DNA from: Fen-549 sp964636655
GTDB taxonomy: Bacteria > Actinomycetota > Thermoleophilia > Gaiellales > Gaiellaceae
NCBI GenBank assembly: GCA_964636655.1
Contig: CAZWTK010000001.1
Span: 1 to 64,000, forward strand
Direction of reading: 5' to 3'
DNA: 64,000 nt
The notes beneath the pieces are model-generated. The model did no database searches and had not been told where the DNA came from. It was given only the letters and a program-made list of their open reading frames with translations. The translations under genes and the position numbers were made by a program. This document shows positions 32,093-41,170 of this stretch, piece after piece; position 1 is the stretch's first letter, and the number at the start of each line of letters is the position of its first letter.

Positions 32093-32620
32093 CTAGTTGC
32101 GGTTCTCCTCCAGGGCCGAGAAGTCGAGCTCCTCGACCGCACTGTCAATCAGGCGGCGATGATCTTCGGGGGTGAGCAGCTTGCCGGTCACCTTGGCGGT
32201 GGTGATCAACGCCAGCTCGGCGATCTCGTTCTTGATCTGGCCGAGCGCACGCTCGGTCTCGGAGTTGACCTGGCGCTCGGTCTCGGCCAGGCGGCGGGCG
32301 CGATCGCTCTCGAGCTCGCCGTGCAGGCGCTCTCGCTGCGACTCGGCCACCCTGCGCGCGTCCTCGAGGATCTCCTCGGCTTGCCCGCGCGCCTGAACGA
32401 GCATCGTCCGGTGCTCCTCGAGCAGCCGCGCCGCCTCGTCGCGAGCCTGCTCGGCCTGCTCGATCGAGCGGTGAATGCGATCTCGCCGCTCGTCGATGAT
32501 CCTCTGGATCTGCGCGAAGCCGAAGCGCCTGAGAACGAGGTAGACCAGCAGGAAGCAGACGAGCGTCCAGATCATCAGACCCGGGACGACGGTGATCAGT
32601 GAGTTGGCCGCGACTGGCAT
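32093..32620 (-). CDS. atpF: ATP synthase b subunit
   Basis: Peripheral stalk, membrane-anchored. ATG 32620 gives 175 residues: one N-terminal helix (about 7-30) and a long charged coiled coil (40-150). The frame is open to 32737 but that part covers the atpE end and has no family similarity. It follows atpE by 19 bases. Confidence 0.94.
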   Translation of the reverse strand: MPVAANSLITVVPGLMIWTLVCFLLVYLVLRRFGFAQIQRIIDERRDRIHRSIEQAEQARDEAARLLEEHRTMLVQARGQAEEILEDARRVAESQRERLHGELESDRARRLAETERQVNSETERALGQIKNEIAELALITTAKVTGKLLTPEDHRRLIDSAVEELDFSALEENRN

Positions 32621-32639
32621 CAGCTGGATCCGCTTCCCT

Positions 32640-32897
32640 CTAGACCAGGACGAAGGCCAGCAGGCCGCCGATGAGACCGTAGAAGACGACCGCCTCGGTG
32701 AGCGCGAAGCCGATCCACATGATTCCCTGAAGCTCACCGCGCAGCTCCGGTTGGCGCGCGACCGACTGGATCATCGAGCTGAAGATGTTGCCCAGACCGA
32801 TGCCGGCGCCGAGCGAGCCGAAGCCGATGCCGAGAGCGAGCGCGAACGCCTTTCCCATCTTGGTCACGTCGCCTGTGAGTGCAGCAAGGATGTGCAT
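32640..32897 (-). CDS. atpE: ATP synthase c subunit (proteolipid ring)
   Basis: 85 residues, ATG 32897 after AAAGGGAA. Two helices: 17-43 with G-rich GIGFGSLGAGIGLG, and 57-83 with the ion-binding Glu68 (ALTEAVVF). TEAV rather than a T/S-rich sodium ligand pattern points to a proton-coupled ring. Only the last 85 codons of a longer open frame (to 33875) are real. Confidence 0.95.
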   Translation of the reverse strand: MHILAALTGDVTKMGKAFALALGIGFGSLGAGIGLGNIFSSMIQSVARQPELRGELQGIMWIGFALTEAVVFYGLIGGLLAFVLV

Positions 32898-32911
32898 GGA
32901 GTTCCCTTTCG

Positions 32912-33814
32912 CTAGTGCTCGGGCTCGATCGCCGAGCCGATGTAGGTGGCAGAGAGGATGGCGAAGATGAAGGCCTGGATCGAGACCACGATCCCGACCT
33001 CGAACAGGTAGAGAAGCACCGTAACCGGAATCAAGATAGGCGCCAGGTAGACCGTTTGCAGGATGAACATCAGGCCGATCAGGGTCAGGATCAACATGTG
33101 GCCGACGAGCATGTTGGCGAAGAGGCGGACGCTCAGCGAGACGATCCGCATCATCTGGCTGATCACCTCGAGCAGGTAGAGCAGGGCGAGTGGAATCGCC
33201 CAGACGATGCTGAGCTTGGGCATGCCGCCGGGCAGCCAGCTGGCGAAGTACTTTCCGGCGCCGTTCCAGCGAACGCCCTCGAAGTGCGAGAAGAAGATGG
33301 TCATCAGGGACAGCGCCAGGGTCACCGAGAGTGCCGAGGTGGCGGCGTAGATGCCGAGCGTCGGCAGCTTTATACCGAACAGGTGGAAGGTGTCGCCGGT
33401 CAGCGGCAGCGGGATGAAGCTGATGAAGTTGAGCACCAAGACGAAGAGAAAGAGGCTCGCCACGTAGGGGAACCAGCGTCCCATCGCCCGCGTCGGCAGG
33501 CCCTGGCCTGCGATTCCGTTCTGAGCCAGCTCGTAGACCATCTCGCCGATCGTCTGGCGCCGCCCCGGATCCTGGCGCAGGCGCGTGCGCATCAGCGTGA
33601 GACCGAGCACGATCGTGACGATCGTGCCGAGAAAGAGGTAGGCGACCGCCTTGGTGATCGAGAGATCGAGAGGACCGAGGTGAATCGGGATCCAGGGCTT
33701 GAGCATGAACTCCTCGGAGGGATCGAACTCGCCCTTGGCCAGGGCGTTCGTCGGCAGAGCCAGCGCAACGAACGAGGCCGCCGCCAGAGCCCGGCTCAGG
33801 GAGATGCGGCTCAT
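32912..33814 (-). CDS. atpB: ATP synthase a subunit
   Basis: Forms the proton half-channels against the c ring. 300 residues with at least five to six helices and the essential Arg230 (VSLSVRLFANMLVGH). The first 27 residues look like a cleavable signal (ALAAASFVALALPTNALA), as seen in some actinobacterial a subunits. Its start overlaps the AtpI-like gene by four bases. Confidence 0.95.
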   Translation of the reverse strand: MSRISLSRALAAASFVALALPTNALAKGEFDPSEEFMLKPWIPIHLGPLDLSITKAVAYLFLGTIVTIVLGLTLMRTRLRQDPGRRQTIGEMVYELAQNGIAGQGLPTRAMGRWFPYVASLFLFVLVLNFISFIPLPLTGDTFHLFGIKLPTLGIYAATSALSVTLALSLMTIFFSHFEGVRWNGAGKYFASWLPGGMPKLSIVWAIPLALLYLLEVISQMMRIVSLSVRLFANMLVGHMLILTLIGLMFILQTVYLAPILIPVTVLLYLFEVGIVVSIQAFIFAILSATYIGSAIEPEH

Positions 33815-34215
33815 CCGAGAGGCTCCGTCGAGAAGTAGCTGAGCAGCGAGAGCGCCAACTCGACCGTGAACGCAAGCAGGTAGAGCAGAGCCGCCGCGAG
33901 TGCGATCCGCTTGTCGGAGACGGCGACGAAGACGAGCGCGACCCCGACGACGAGCGAGCGAAAGATCATGCCCAGGCCGACGGCGGCCGAAGTGCCGGTG
34001 CTACCCGCACCGAGCGGAAAGCGCGTCAGGAGGAGGCCGAACACCTGCCCGGCGGCCCAGAGCGCCGCCGCCAGGGCCCAGCCGCGAAGCGACCAGCCCG
34101 CCAGCCAGAAGATCGGCAGCGTCAGCAGGATGAACGCCGAGGCAACGAGCGGGGGCAGCGTCCGATTCGGCAACGGCCGCGGTGCTGTCAAACGGCTCGG
34201 CTTGGACGGACTCAA
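33811..34215 (-). CDS. AtpI-like small membrane protein
   Basis: 134 residues with four hydrophobic helices, in the position of atpI. TTG 34215 overlaps the stop of the upstream gene (TTGA) with GGGGG eight bases before, and the protein starts MSPSKPSRLTAP. An open frame runs to 34686 through the next gene and is a shadow there. AtpI proteins help assemble the c ring or transport Mg2+; similarity by eye is limited to size, topology and place. Confidence 0.7.
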   Translation of the reverse strand: MSPSKPSRLTAPRPLPNRTLPPLVASAFILLTLPIFWLAGWSLRGWALAAALWAAGQVFGLLLTRFPLGAGSTGTSAAVGLGMIFRSLVVGVALVFVAVSDKRIALAAALLYLLAFTVELALSLLSYFSTEPLG

Positions 34216-34415
34216 CTGAAATACCCCCGGTAACGCCGGTAGACGACGAAGATGCCCGCGGGAATCCCTGCGGCCGCTCCGGCCGCCGCTCCGACCTCGG
34301 CGCTGCCCAGCACCCAGCCGATCAGCGCGCCGAGACCGGCCACTACGACGATCGTCGCAACAAGGAGTCCACCGGCCCCCGCGGGCTGTAAAGACGGGCG
34401 CGGTGAACGCTCCAT
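34212..34415 (-). CDS. AtpZ/AtpI-type small membrane protein
   Basis: 67 residues with two helices (about 14-36 and 41-58) joined by a short glycine-rich turn, ending in VYRRYRGYFS. Size, place at the head of the atp genes and TM pattern match AtpZ-like proteins. It is coupled to the following gene by a stop-start overlap and follows wecA by 45 bases. Confidence 0.75.
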   Translation of the reverse strand: MERSPRPSLQPAGAGGLLVATIVVVAGLGALIGWVLGSAEVGAAAGAAAGIPAGIFVVYRRYRGYFS

Positions 34416-34460
34416 GCCGGCGCCGAGGATACCAGCGTTTCTGCGCCGGTGAACGCTGGA

Positions 34461-35603
34461 TCAGGCGCTGCGGCGCTCGTCGAGTCGCGCCTCGCGGCGG
34501 GCTCGCCGACGAGCGCGCGGACTCGCCACCTTGACGATCTCGAGCACGTAGACGATGTAGGCCGAAGCCGCCACGACCGAGAGCCCGATAGCGGCGTCGG
34601 CGAGACTCGGCCAGAGCTGCCAGTGACCGTGCGCGTGCGGCGCCAGAAAGCGGGTGGCCAGCGCCGCTCCGGCCAGTGTCCCGCACCAGAAATACATCGT
34701 CAGCACGGCGCGGCGCTGCGTGAAGCCGCGGTCGATGAAGCGGTGATGGAGGTGGAAGCGATCGGCCGAGTAGATCGGCTTGCCGTGCTTGATGCGCTTG
34801 GCGACGACAAACGAGGTGTCGATGATCGGGATCGCCAGCACAAGAAGCGGGAAGGCCAGCGCGACGGCCGCGGCCGTCTTGAGTAGGCCCTCAACCGAGA
34901 TCGCCGCCAGCACGAACCCAAGCAGGAGCGCACCCGAGTCGCCCATGAAGATGCGCGCCGGATAGAAGTTGTGGTGCAGGAAGCCGAGCGCCGCGCCGAA
35001 GACGATCGCCGACAGGATCGCCGGCTGGGCACGGCCGAGCGAGAGCGCGATCAGGCAGAAGGTGACGGCGGAGATGGCGCAGACCCCTGCCGCCAGACCG
35101 TCGAGCCCGTCGAGGAAGTTGACCATGTTCATGATGGCCACGATCCAGAGGATGGTGAGCGCGATTCCCAGCCACTTCGGCAGCACCCCCACGCCGATGA
35201 CGGGGAATGTGAAGCGGTCGACGTAGACGCCGAGCCCGGCGGTGACGCCCGCGGCGAGCGCCTGCCCGCCGAGCTTCTGCCACCAGACGAGCTCGCGGGC
35301 GTCGTCGATCGCGCCGATCACGGTAGCGATGCCGGCACCGACCAGGATCGCCCTGAGCGGACGGGAGAGATCGAGGAAGGCAAGCGCGGGCACGAAGATG
35401 GCGAAGAAGAGCGCGATCCCACCCAGCCTGGGAATCGGCAGCTCGTTCAGTCGCCTCTCCCCCGGCTCGTCCACGGCGCCGACGCGGCGAGCCAGCGAAC
35501 CGATCGCCGGCGTCAGCGCAAGCACGATCACCAGCGCGAGCGCGAAGCCGAAGATGACCTCACGGGGCATCTGAATGGCGGCAAGCTGAGGCGCCAGGGT
35601 CAT
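34461..35603 (-). CDS. wecA: Undecaprenyl-phosphate N-acetylglucosaminyl-1-phosphate transferase (WecA/MraY family)
   Basis: 380 residues with about 11 helices. Catalytic motifs are visible: AIDDARELVWWQK, NMVNFLDGLDGLAAG (Asp pair), FMGDSGALLLG and HLHHRFIDRG (histidine cluster). It transfers a sugar-1-phosphate onto undecaprenyl phosphate to start arabinogalactan-like, teichoic or other surface polymers. In mycobacteria the same gene lies directly upstream of atpB, as here. Basic C-terminal tail. The LCP ligase at 24231 could use its products. Confidence 0.92.
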   Translation of the reverse strand: MTLAPQLAAIQMPREVIFGFALALVIVLALTPAIGSLARRVGAVDEPGERRLNELPIPRLGGIALFFAIFVPALAFLDLSRPLRAILVGAGIATVIGAIDDARELVWWQKLGGQALAAGVTAGLGVYVDRFTFPVIGVGVLPKWLGIALTILWIVAIMNMVNFLDGLDGLAAGVCAISAVTFCLIALSLGRAQPAILSAIVFGAALGFLHHNFYPARIFMGDSGALLLGFVLAAISVEGLLKTAAAVALAFPLLVLAIPIIDTSFVVAKRIKHGKPIYSADRFHLHHRFIDRGFTQRRAVLTMYFWCGTLAGAALATRFLAPHAHGHWQLWPSLADAAIGLSVVAASAYIVYVLEIVKVASPRARRRARREARLDERRSA

Positions 35604-35616
35604 CTCCGTAACCGTA

Positions 35617-36903
35617 CTACTGACGGAAGTCGCAGTAGCCGCGGAAGCCGGGGTAGAGCGGGCGCTTGGCGCACAGAGCCGCCGAGCGGACGCGGAGAGC
35701 CTCGAGATCGGCGTCCCGGCACAGGGCGCCGACGACGATCTCGGCCACCTCGCCCATGTCCTCCTCGTCGAAGCCGCGCATGGTGACGGCGGGCGAGCCC
35801 AGACGCAGGCCGGAGGTGACCGTCGGCGGGCTTTCGTCGTAGGGGACCGCGATCTCGTTCACGGCCACCCCCACCTCGTGCAGACGCTCCTCGGCGCCTC
35901 TGCCCGTCCACTCGGTCGAGCGCAGGTCGACGATGAATAGGTGGGTATCGGTCCCGCCGGTGAGGATCTCGAGCTCTCTCGCGGCCAGCTCGGCGGCGAG
36001 CCGGTCGGCGTTGGCGCACACCCGCCGCTGGTAGTCCGCGAACGCCTCCGAGCCGGCGATCTCGAAGCAGGTCGCCTTGGCCGCGATCGTCTCGAGCAGC
36101 GGTCCGCCCTGCAGGCCCGGAAAGACGCCGCGATCGACCGCCTCGGCGTGCTCGGCCTTGCAGAGGATGAAGCCGGCACGCGGGCCGGCCAGCGTCTTGT
36201 GCGTGGTCGAGGTGACGAAGTCGCAGTGGGGCACCGGGTTCGGGTGCAGCCCGGCCGCGACCAGCCCGGCGAAATGAGCCATGTCGCAAAGCAAGAGCGC
36301 GCTCACCTCGTCGGCGATCTCGCGGAACCTGTCGGCCTCTACGACGCGCGGATAGGCCGAGCCGCCACAGATGATCAGCTTGGGCCTGTGCTCGAGCGCG
36401 AGCGAGCGCACCTGGTCGAAGTCGATCAGGAAGCTGTCGCGGCTGACTCCGTAGGAAACGGTTTCGTAGAGCTTCCCGGAGAGGTTTGTCTCGTCTCCGT
36501 GCGTGGGATGGCCGCCCTGCTCGAACGGGAGCGAGAGGATGATGTCGCCGGGCTCGAGGCAGGCGAGATAGACGGCCTCGTTGGCCGTCGTGCCGGCGTA
36601 GGGTTGCACGTTCGCGTGCTCGGCGGCGAACAGGGCCTTGGCCCGGTCGATCGCCAGCTGCTCGATCTCGTCGGCGATCTCGCAGCCGGGGTAGTGACGC
36701 TCACCCGGGTAACCGGAGGCGTACTTGTTGGTGGCGCTGGAGGCGAGCGCCTCGAGCACGCCCGGCGAGGTGAAGCTCTCCGAGGCGATCAACTCGATCG
36801 TGCCGCGTTGGCGCTCGAGCTCGCGCTCGAGCAGCAAGGCAATGTCAGGGTCGACCTCACTCAGACCGGCCGAGCGAAACTCGTCAAGGCTGTTGGACGC
36901 CAC
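35617..36903 (-). CDS. glyA: Serine hydroxymethyltransferase
   Basis: PLP enzyme converting serine and tetrahydrofolate to glycine and methylene-tetrahydrofolate. GTG 36903 is chosen, with AGAGGAG upstream, giving 428 residues starting MASNSLDEFR; the frame is open to 37125. PLP lysine is Lys236 in STTHKTLAGPRAG, with Asp207/His210 in CDMAHFAGL and the ELIASE segment at 37-42. It ends 13 bases before wecA. Confidence 0.96.
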   Translation of the reverse strand: MASNSLDEFRSAGLSEVDPDIALLLERELERQRGTIELIASESFTSPGVLEALASSATNKYASGYPGERHYPGCEIADEIEQLAIDRAKALFAAEHANVQPYAGTTANEAVYLACLEPGDIILSLPFEQGGHPTHGDETNLSGKLYETVSYGVSRDSFLIDFDQVRSLALEHRPKLIICGGSAYPRVVEADRFREIADEVSALLLCDMAHFAGLVAAGLHPNPVPHCDFVTSTTHKTLAGPRAGFILCKAEHAEAVDRGVFPGLQGGPLLETIAAKATCFEIAGSEAFADYQRRVCANADRLAAELAARELEILTGGTDTHLFIVDLRSTEWTGRGAEERLHEVGVAVNEIAVPYDESPPTVTSGLRLGSPAVTMRGFDEEDMGEVAEIVVGALCRDADLEALRVRSAALCAKRPLYPGFRGYCDFRQ

Positions 36904-37021
36904 GGTTGTGCTCCTCTCGCGCTCGTTCCCGGCCCGAGGCATCATCGTAGCGAGGTGGCTGGACCGCGCCGAACCCGCACATCTCGACGGCATCTGAGCG
37001 GCTGCCCGGAGCCGTTCGCAG

Positions 37022-40000
37022 CTAGCTCGTGAGGCCGTGGAATACATCGAGACGAGCGATCTCGCCCGTGCGCTCGAAGACCGCGCGGCTATCCTGCAAG
37101 GCGAGATCGAGCCCCTCGACGACATCGCGGGAGCCGTCCCTCCGCGTCAGCTCGATCCGAGCCGGCCCCTCCCGGTGCGCGACCACCGGGACCTGGCAGG
37201 TGGTGAAGGCAAACGTGCCTTCGGAAAGCTCGATGCTCTGCTCCTTGCCCTCGTTGTCGTAGTAGACGTATACGCGCGGCGCGGACAGGAAGTCCTCTCC
37301 CGAGATCAGGTGAGAACGGAAGCCGAGCCGGCCTTCGTCGACGCGCACTCCCAGCTCGCCGAGGCGCGAGATCAGGTCCTCCTTGACCTGCCCGGTCATC
37401 CCGGGCTGCTGCGCACCCGCGAAGCTCGGCGTGTGCGAGTAGGGATCGGTCGGGATGGCGCCGTAGAGCTGAGGCGGCTTGTGCACGCCGATGCCCTCTC
37501 GGATCTCGCGGTAGTGGCCGCGGAGGCGATCGAGCAGATCCGGCTCGGCCTCTGCCAGGACCGCCGCGCCGAGCGTCTCGGCGACCGCGAGCAGCAGCTT
37601 CGAGACCATGTGCCAGTAGATACAGCCGAGCCCTTCGTACGTGTAGAAGGTGCCCGAGCGCCCGGTGAAGGACTGATGGTCGAACAGCTCCTCGTAGATG
37701 TCGAGCAGAAGCGGAGTCTCCTCTGCGGCGAGCTCGGCCTCGTCCGTGAGCGCCGCCAACGCCTCCGCCAGGAGCCGCCCGTTCCGGAAGGCGGCGTTGA
37801 AGTGCGCGACGCCGTTCACGTCCCGCACCACGATCCGTTGATCGCCGCTTTCGACCATCGAGCTGAGCAGGCGCGAGCGCCGCAGCATCTGCTCGGGAAT
37901 GTTGTTCTGCTCGAGGAAGCTCGGCAGCCGCCGGTGGGGATAAAGGATGTAACTGTTCTGGTCGGCGCGGTAGAGCTGGCTCGAGCGCAGCGCATCGAGC
38001 AGCTCGACTGCCTCCTGCACCGTGAGCGCGCCGGAGCTCAGAACGGCGACCTGCCCCTCCAACATCTCGTAGAGGCGCCGGATCTCGATTCCGCCGTCCA
38101 CGACCTTCATCAGGTTGTAGGAGTGGTAGAGATCGTCCTCGCGGCGGTTTGCCCGGATCGAGTGATCGACGTAGTGCAGCGCGACGTCACAGAAGCGCAG
38201 GAGCTCCTCGCGGGTGAGCGCTTTCCGCTCTCCGAAGAAGCCGTCCGCGTAGACCTTCGAGCGGTAGTCGCTAGCGGCTCCGCCGAGGGCGTCGAGGATG
38301 AGCTTTCGATCTCGGTCTGAAATCGGGCCCGCGAGCAAGCCGCTGTGCTGCTCGAGCGCCGCCAGAACTGCGCCGAACAGCTCGCCGACCTCGGCCGCGA
38401 TCTCGACTTCGCCCACCCCGAGGGTCGCAAACAGGCTTTGGCAGAAGGCGAGGAAGCGGCGCAGGTAGTAGAGCGTCACCATCGAGACGCCGTAGCCGAC
38501 CAGCGCGTTGTTCGCGTCGTTCCACTCCGGCCGCTGAGTGTTCATCCAGATGCCCGCCTCCGGTATGAAGTTCGCGAGCTTGCTGAGCGCGACGACGAGG
38601 AGCTTCTCGGTCAGATTCGCGTACTGAATGCCGCCCTGGCCCGTGACCAGCTTCGCGTCCTCTCCCAGGTCGGCCAACCGCGCGTCGATCGCCCGCTCGA
38701 GTTCCAGGTCGTAGTCGATCGTCTCGTGGGGATCCTCGAGCAGGGCCGCATAGGGCCTGATCCGGTAGGGCACGTTCGCGTAGGCGAATAGACGGCGAGT
38801 CAGAAGATCCTTGACGGCTCCGGGGTGGTAGCGCTCCGAGACCTCGAGCAGCTTGAGCAGGTAGATGACCTGGTGGTCGCCCCAGTAGCCGTAGGCGCCC
38901 CAGGAGCGGTCGGGATCGATGCGTTCCCAGTCGAAGCCGTGACGGCTGATGTAGCGGGGGTTGTTGCCGTCGATCGTCGTGGCGTCGAGGAACCTGAAGA
39001 TCATGCTCTCCACGTAACCGGGGAATGAGAGCGCGAGCGCCTCCCAGTTCTGGAAGACGTCACGCCAGTCGCCCTGGTAGTTGAGGATCTTCTCGCCGCG
39101 CTCGTCCTTGATCTCGATCGAGAAGACGTTCCACGGACGGCTGGGGTCGCCGTGCCGGCGGCTGAAGGTCAGCGGCAGGTACTCCGAGACAAGTCGAATC
39201 AGGTCGGCGTCGTCGCGCTCGTTCACCAGCGAGATCAACGCCGCGTGCGACAGCGTCTCGGGCAACGAGCCCAGGAACGTCGCTTGCCGGCGGGCGACTT
39301 CGCGGTTGATGCGCCCGGCGTAGGAGACGAGATCCGTGCGTGAGATCAGATAACCGCGATCGGGCACGCCGCCGCGCATGACGTTGAAGAGTGCATTCGA
39401 GAAGTGGCGCCAGTCGCTCAGCTCGTCCTCGCCCGCCTGCAACCCGTCCGCGCTCGCGCCGATGCGCACCAGATTGCGCGTTCCAAGCGCGACGTCCGCC
39501 TCGATGGCCTGGCGCGAATCCCCGTCCTCGCGCAGGAACTCCAACACGGCGGCCACATCGGCCGCGTCTCGATCGACGTCGGCCACCAGGTACCAGGTCT
39601 TCTCCTCGTTGCCGCGAAGCTCGAGCGACGCGTTGAGGAAGTAAGCGCCGCGACGCCCGCGCATCTCGGTCTCCTGCTCGATCGCGTGCCCGCGGCGGAA
39701 ACGATCGACCTGCACCGACGACAGCAGCCGCTTGGCGGGCTCCAGGCCGTGCGACCAGACCGTCGTCGTCCTCAGCGCCGCGCTCGGCTCGGCACGATCG
39801 ATCGGGATCGCGCTCATGCGGATCAGCGCCAGACCCGTCTCCGGCTCGAGATCGGCGCTTTTGTAGCCGTCGGCGAGGGTGCTGAACTCCAGCTGGAAGC
39901 GGTACTCGATTCCGTGCGGCAGCAGATTCTGGACGCCGTCGAGCAACTCCAGCGAGAGTTGAGCGCGGCTTTGGTTGGCGAGCGTCGCGCGCCGCACGAA

Positions 40001-40519
40001 GCCGAAGCGCTCACTCGTGAGCCAGGCGTAGGAGAAGGTCAGGCCGAGGTCCTCGTTGACCTCCTCGAAGATGATCTTGTTGCCGTAGACGCTCTTGTAG
40101 AGATTGCGCGAGATCCGATACATGCCCTCGTAGCGCTGTGAGAACGGCTCCCAGAGGAAGGTTGAGCCCGCGCGCTTTACCCGCAGCAGCGTCTTCGGGC
40201 CCGAGTACTCCGGACTGTCGTAGAGGCGATCGTCGGTCTCGTAGGGGAAGAGCGCGTGATCGCGGTTGCGGCGCCCGGCGCTGAGAGCACCGTTCGAGGC
40301 GATGAAGAGCCAGTGGTCGGAATCGCTGACGAGGCTCATCAGGAACGGCGGCATGGCGTCGTAGTTCGAGACTCGGTAGAAGCGCTCGCCGCCTGAATCC
40401 ACGAGTGCGCCCCGGATAGGCCCGGGCTCGGGCTGCATCGGCGTGCCGGCTACGACCGGTGCCTGATCCGCGCTCACTGCGTTCTTCGCGGTCAGCGCGA
40501 TGCCCCCAGTGGGCGCCAC
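37022..40519 (-). CDS. Large GH94-like (alpha/alpha)6 protein, possible sugar phosphorylase
   Basis: 1165 residues, no signal peptide. N-terminal half (about 35-400) is a beta-sandwich domain with YxxNYDAMPPFLMSL and repeated aromatic beta-strands; middle and C-terminal parts are helical. The motif RPEWNDANNALVG near residue 665-677 resembles the catalytic GDWNDGMNxVG of GH94 phosphorylases, with the WND core kept and the acidic residue as candidate acid. Also seen: GAYGYWGDHQVIYLL and QGGIQYANLTEK. Starts at GTG 40519 without a clear ribosome site; Met28 is possible. No partners nearby. Activity and substrate are unknown; calling it a GH94 relative rests on the motif and architecture. Confidence 0.55.
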   Translation of the reverse strand: MAPTGGIALTAKNAVSADQAPVVAGTPMQPEPGPIRGALVDSGGERFYRVSNYDAMPPFLMSLVSDSDHWLFIASNGALSAGRRNRDHALFPYETDDRLYDSPEYSGPKTLLRVKRAGSTFLWEPFSQRYEGMYRISRNLYKSVYGNKIIFEEVNEDLGLTFSYAWLTSERFGFVRRATLANQSRAQLSLELLDGVQNLLPHGIEYRFQLEFSTLADGYKSADLEPETGLALIRMSAIPIDRAEPSAALRTTTVWSHGLEPAKRLLSSVQVDRFRRGHAIEQETEMRGRRGAYFLNASLELRGNEEKTWYLVADVDRDAADVAAVLEFLREDGDSRQAIEADVALGTRNLVRIGASADGLQAGEDELSDWRHFSNALFNVMRGGVPDRGYLISRTDLVSYAGRINREVARRQATFLGSLPETLSHAALISLVNERDDADLIRLVSEYLPLTFSRRHGDPSRPWNVFSIEIKDERGEKILNYQGDWRDVFQNWEALALSFPGYVESMIFRFLDATTIDGNNPRYISRHGFDWERIDPDRSWGAYGYWGDHQVIYLLKLLEVSERYHPGAVKDLLTRRLFAYANVPYRIRPYAALLEDPHETIDYDLELERAIDARLADLGEDAKLVTGQGGIQYANLTEKLLVVALSKLANFIPEAGIWMNTQRPEWNDANNALVGYGVSMVTLYYLRRFLAFCQSLFATLGVGEVEIAAEVGELFGAVLAALEQHSGLLAGPISDRDRKLILDALGGAASDYRSKVYADGFFGERKALTREELLRFCDVALHYVDHSIRANRREDDLYHSYNLMKVVDGGIEIRRLYEMLEGQVAVLSSGALTVQEAVELLDALRSSQLYRADQNSYILYPHRRLPSFLEQNNIPEQMLRRSRLLSSMVESGDQRIVVRDVNGVAHFNAAFRNGRLLAEALAALTDEAELAAEETPLLLDIYEELFDHQSFTGRSGTFYTYEGLGCIYWHMVSKLLLAVAETLGAAVLAEAEPDLLDRLRGHYREIREGIGVHKPPQLYGAIPTDPYSHTPSFAGAQQPGMTGQVKEDLISRLGELGVRVDEGRLGFRSHLISGEDFLSAPRVYVYYDNEGKEQSIELSEGTFAFTTCQVPVVAHREGPARIELTRRDGSRDVVEGLDLALQDSRAVFERTGEIARLDVFHGLTS

Positions 40520-40774
40520 AGTCCGCGCCCGAGCAGGCCGGCGACATCCGGGCCAACCTCATTCAGGCCGGTCGGGCCGTATCGGTCGAGACTCTCGAAT
40601 GCCACCCGGTGCTCCCCTCGTTCACGCGCAGGAGAGGTGATCGTAGCTCGGCGCGTGGTCACCTGGGTTTTGCCTGGATAGCCGAGCAGGCGGCGATTCG
40701 GATGCCCGACACCCCGAGATCGTGAGAGCATTCCAGCACAGCAAGCGACCCGATTCAGGCGCTCCGAAACCCGT

Positions 40775-40791
40775 CCGGTGCCAGGCACCGG
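40775..40791. repeat. Perfect 17-bp palindrome, GTGCC-GGCAC family
   Basis: CCGGTGCCAGGCACCGG reads the same on both strands except its central base. It shares the GTGCC(A/T)GGCAC core with 40964-40988 and 28911-28932. Confidence 0.7.
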
Positions 40792-40963
40792 GAGCGTCCC
40801 GCGGCGACGAGCCGCAAGGGACCAGGTGGAGCCGCGTTTGCAGGGCTTTTGTGGTAAATCTCCGTGCTTGCCCGGGCCAGGTGCCCTTTCGAGTCAGCCC
40901 TTGGCCGCAGATTTCGCTTTTTAGCAGGGATTCCGTAGGTTGCCGACATGTCTGCCCGGCACC

Positions 40964-41059
40964 TGTCCCGGTGCCAGGCACGGGGACATGTCCGGAGCGG
41001 ACGCCCGGCACCAAGAAGTAAGGGGCCGCAGCGACAGACATGCGCGGGCGCGGCTCACT
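40964..41059. repeat. Intergenic palindromic repeat, copy 2
   Basis: TGTCCCGGTGCCAGGCAC at 40964-40981 continues to GGGGACA, giving a 25-base imperfect palindrome. CCGCAG...GACATGCG...GCGGCTCAC follows at 41022-41059 as in copy 1. Confidence 0.6.
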
Positions 41060-41170
41060 AATGCCATCCCCCGCTTCCGCCGCGCCGAACACGGTCCACA
41101 CCCACGGCCAGCCCGCCCCGCCTGTTCAGACGAACAAGCATCGTCCGGCTCCGAGCCTCCCCGATCGCGG

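Larger units (their letters stand above)
40520..41170. other. Intergenic region with palindromic repeats, 651 bp
   Basis: No gene with a ribosome site was found on either strand; the open frames here are low-complexity shadows. Two GTGCC-A-GGCAC palindromes lie at 40775-40791 and 40964-40988, with the second part of the element at 41022-41059. Confidence 0.65.

Noticed and set aside
33876..34686. Long upstream part of the atpI-like frame
   Set aside because: Covers AtpZ and wecA in another frame; the start at TTG 34215 fits the stop-start overlap and topology.
40622..41101. 159-codon frame in the 40.5-41.2 kb intergenic region
   Set aside because: It crosses the palindromic repeats and lacks a ribosome site and domain.
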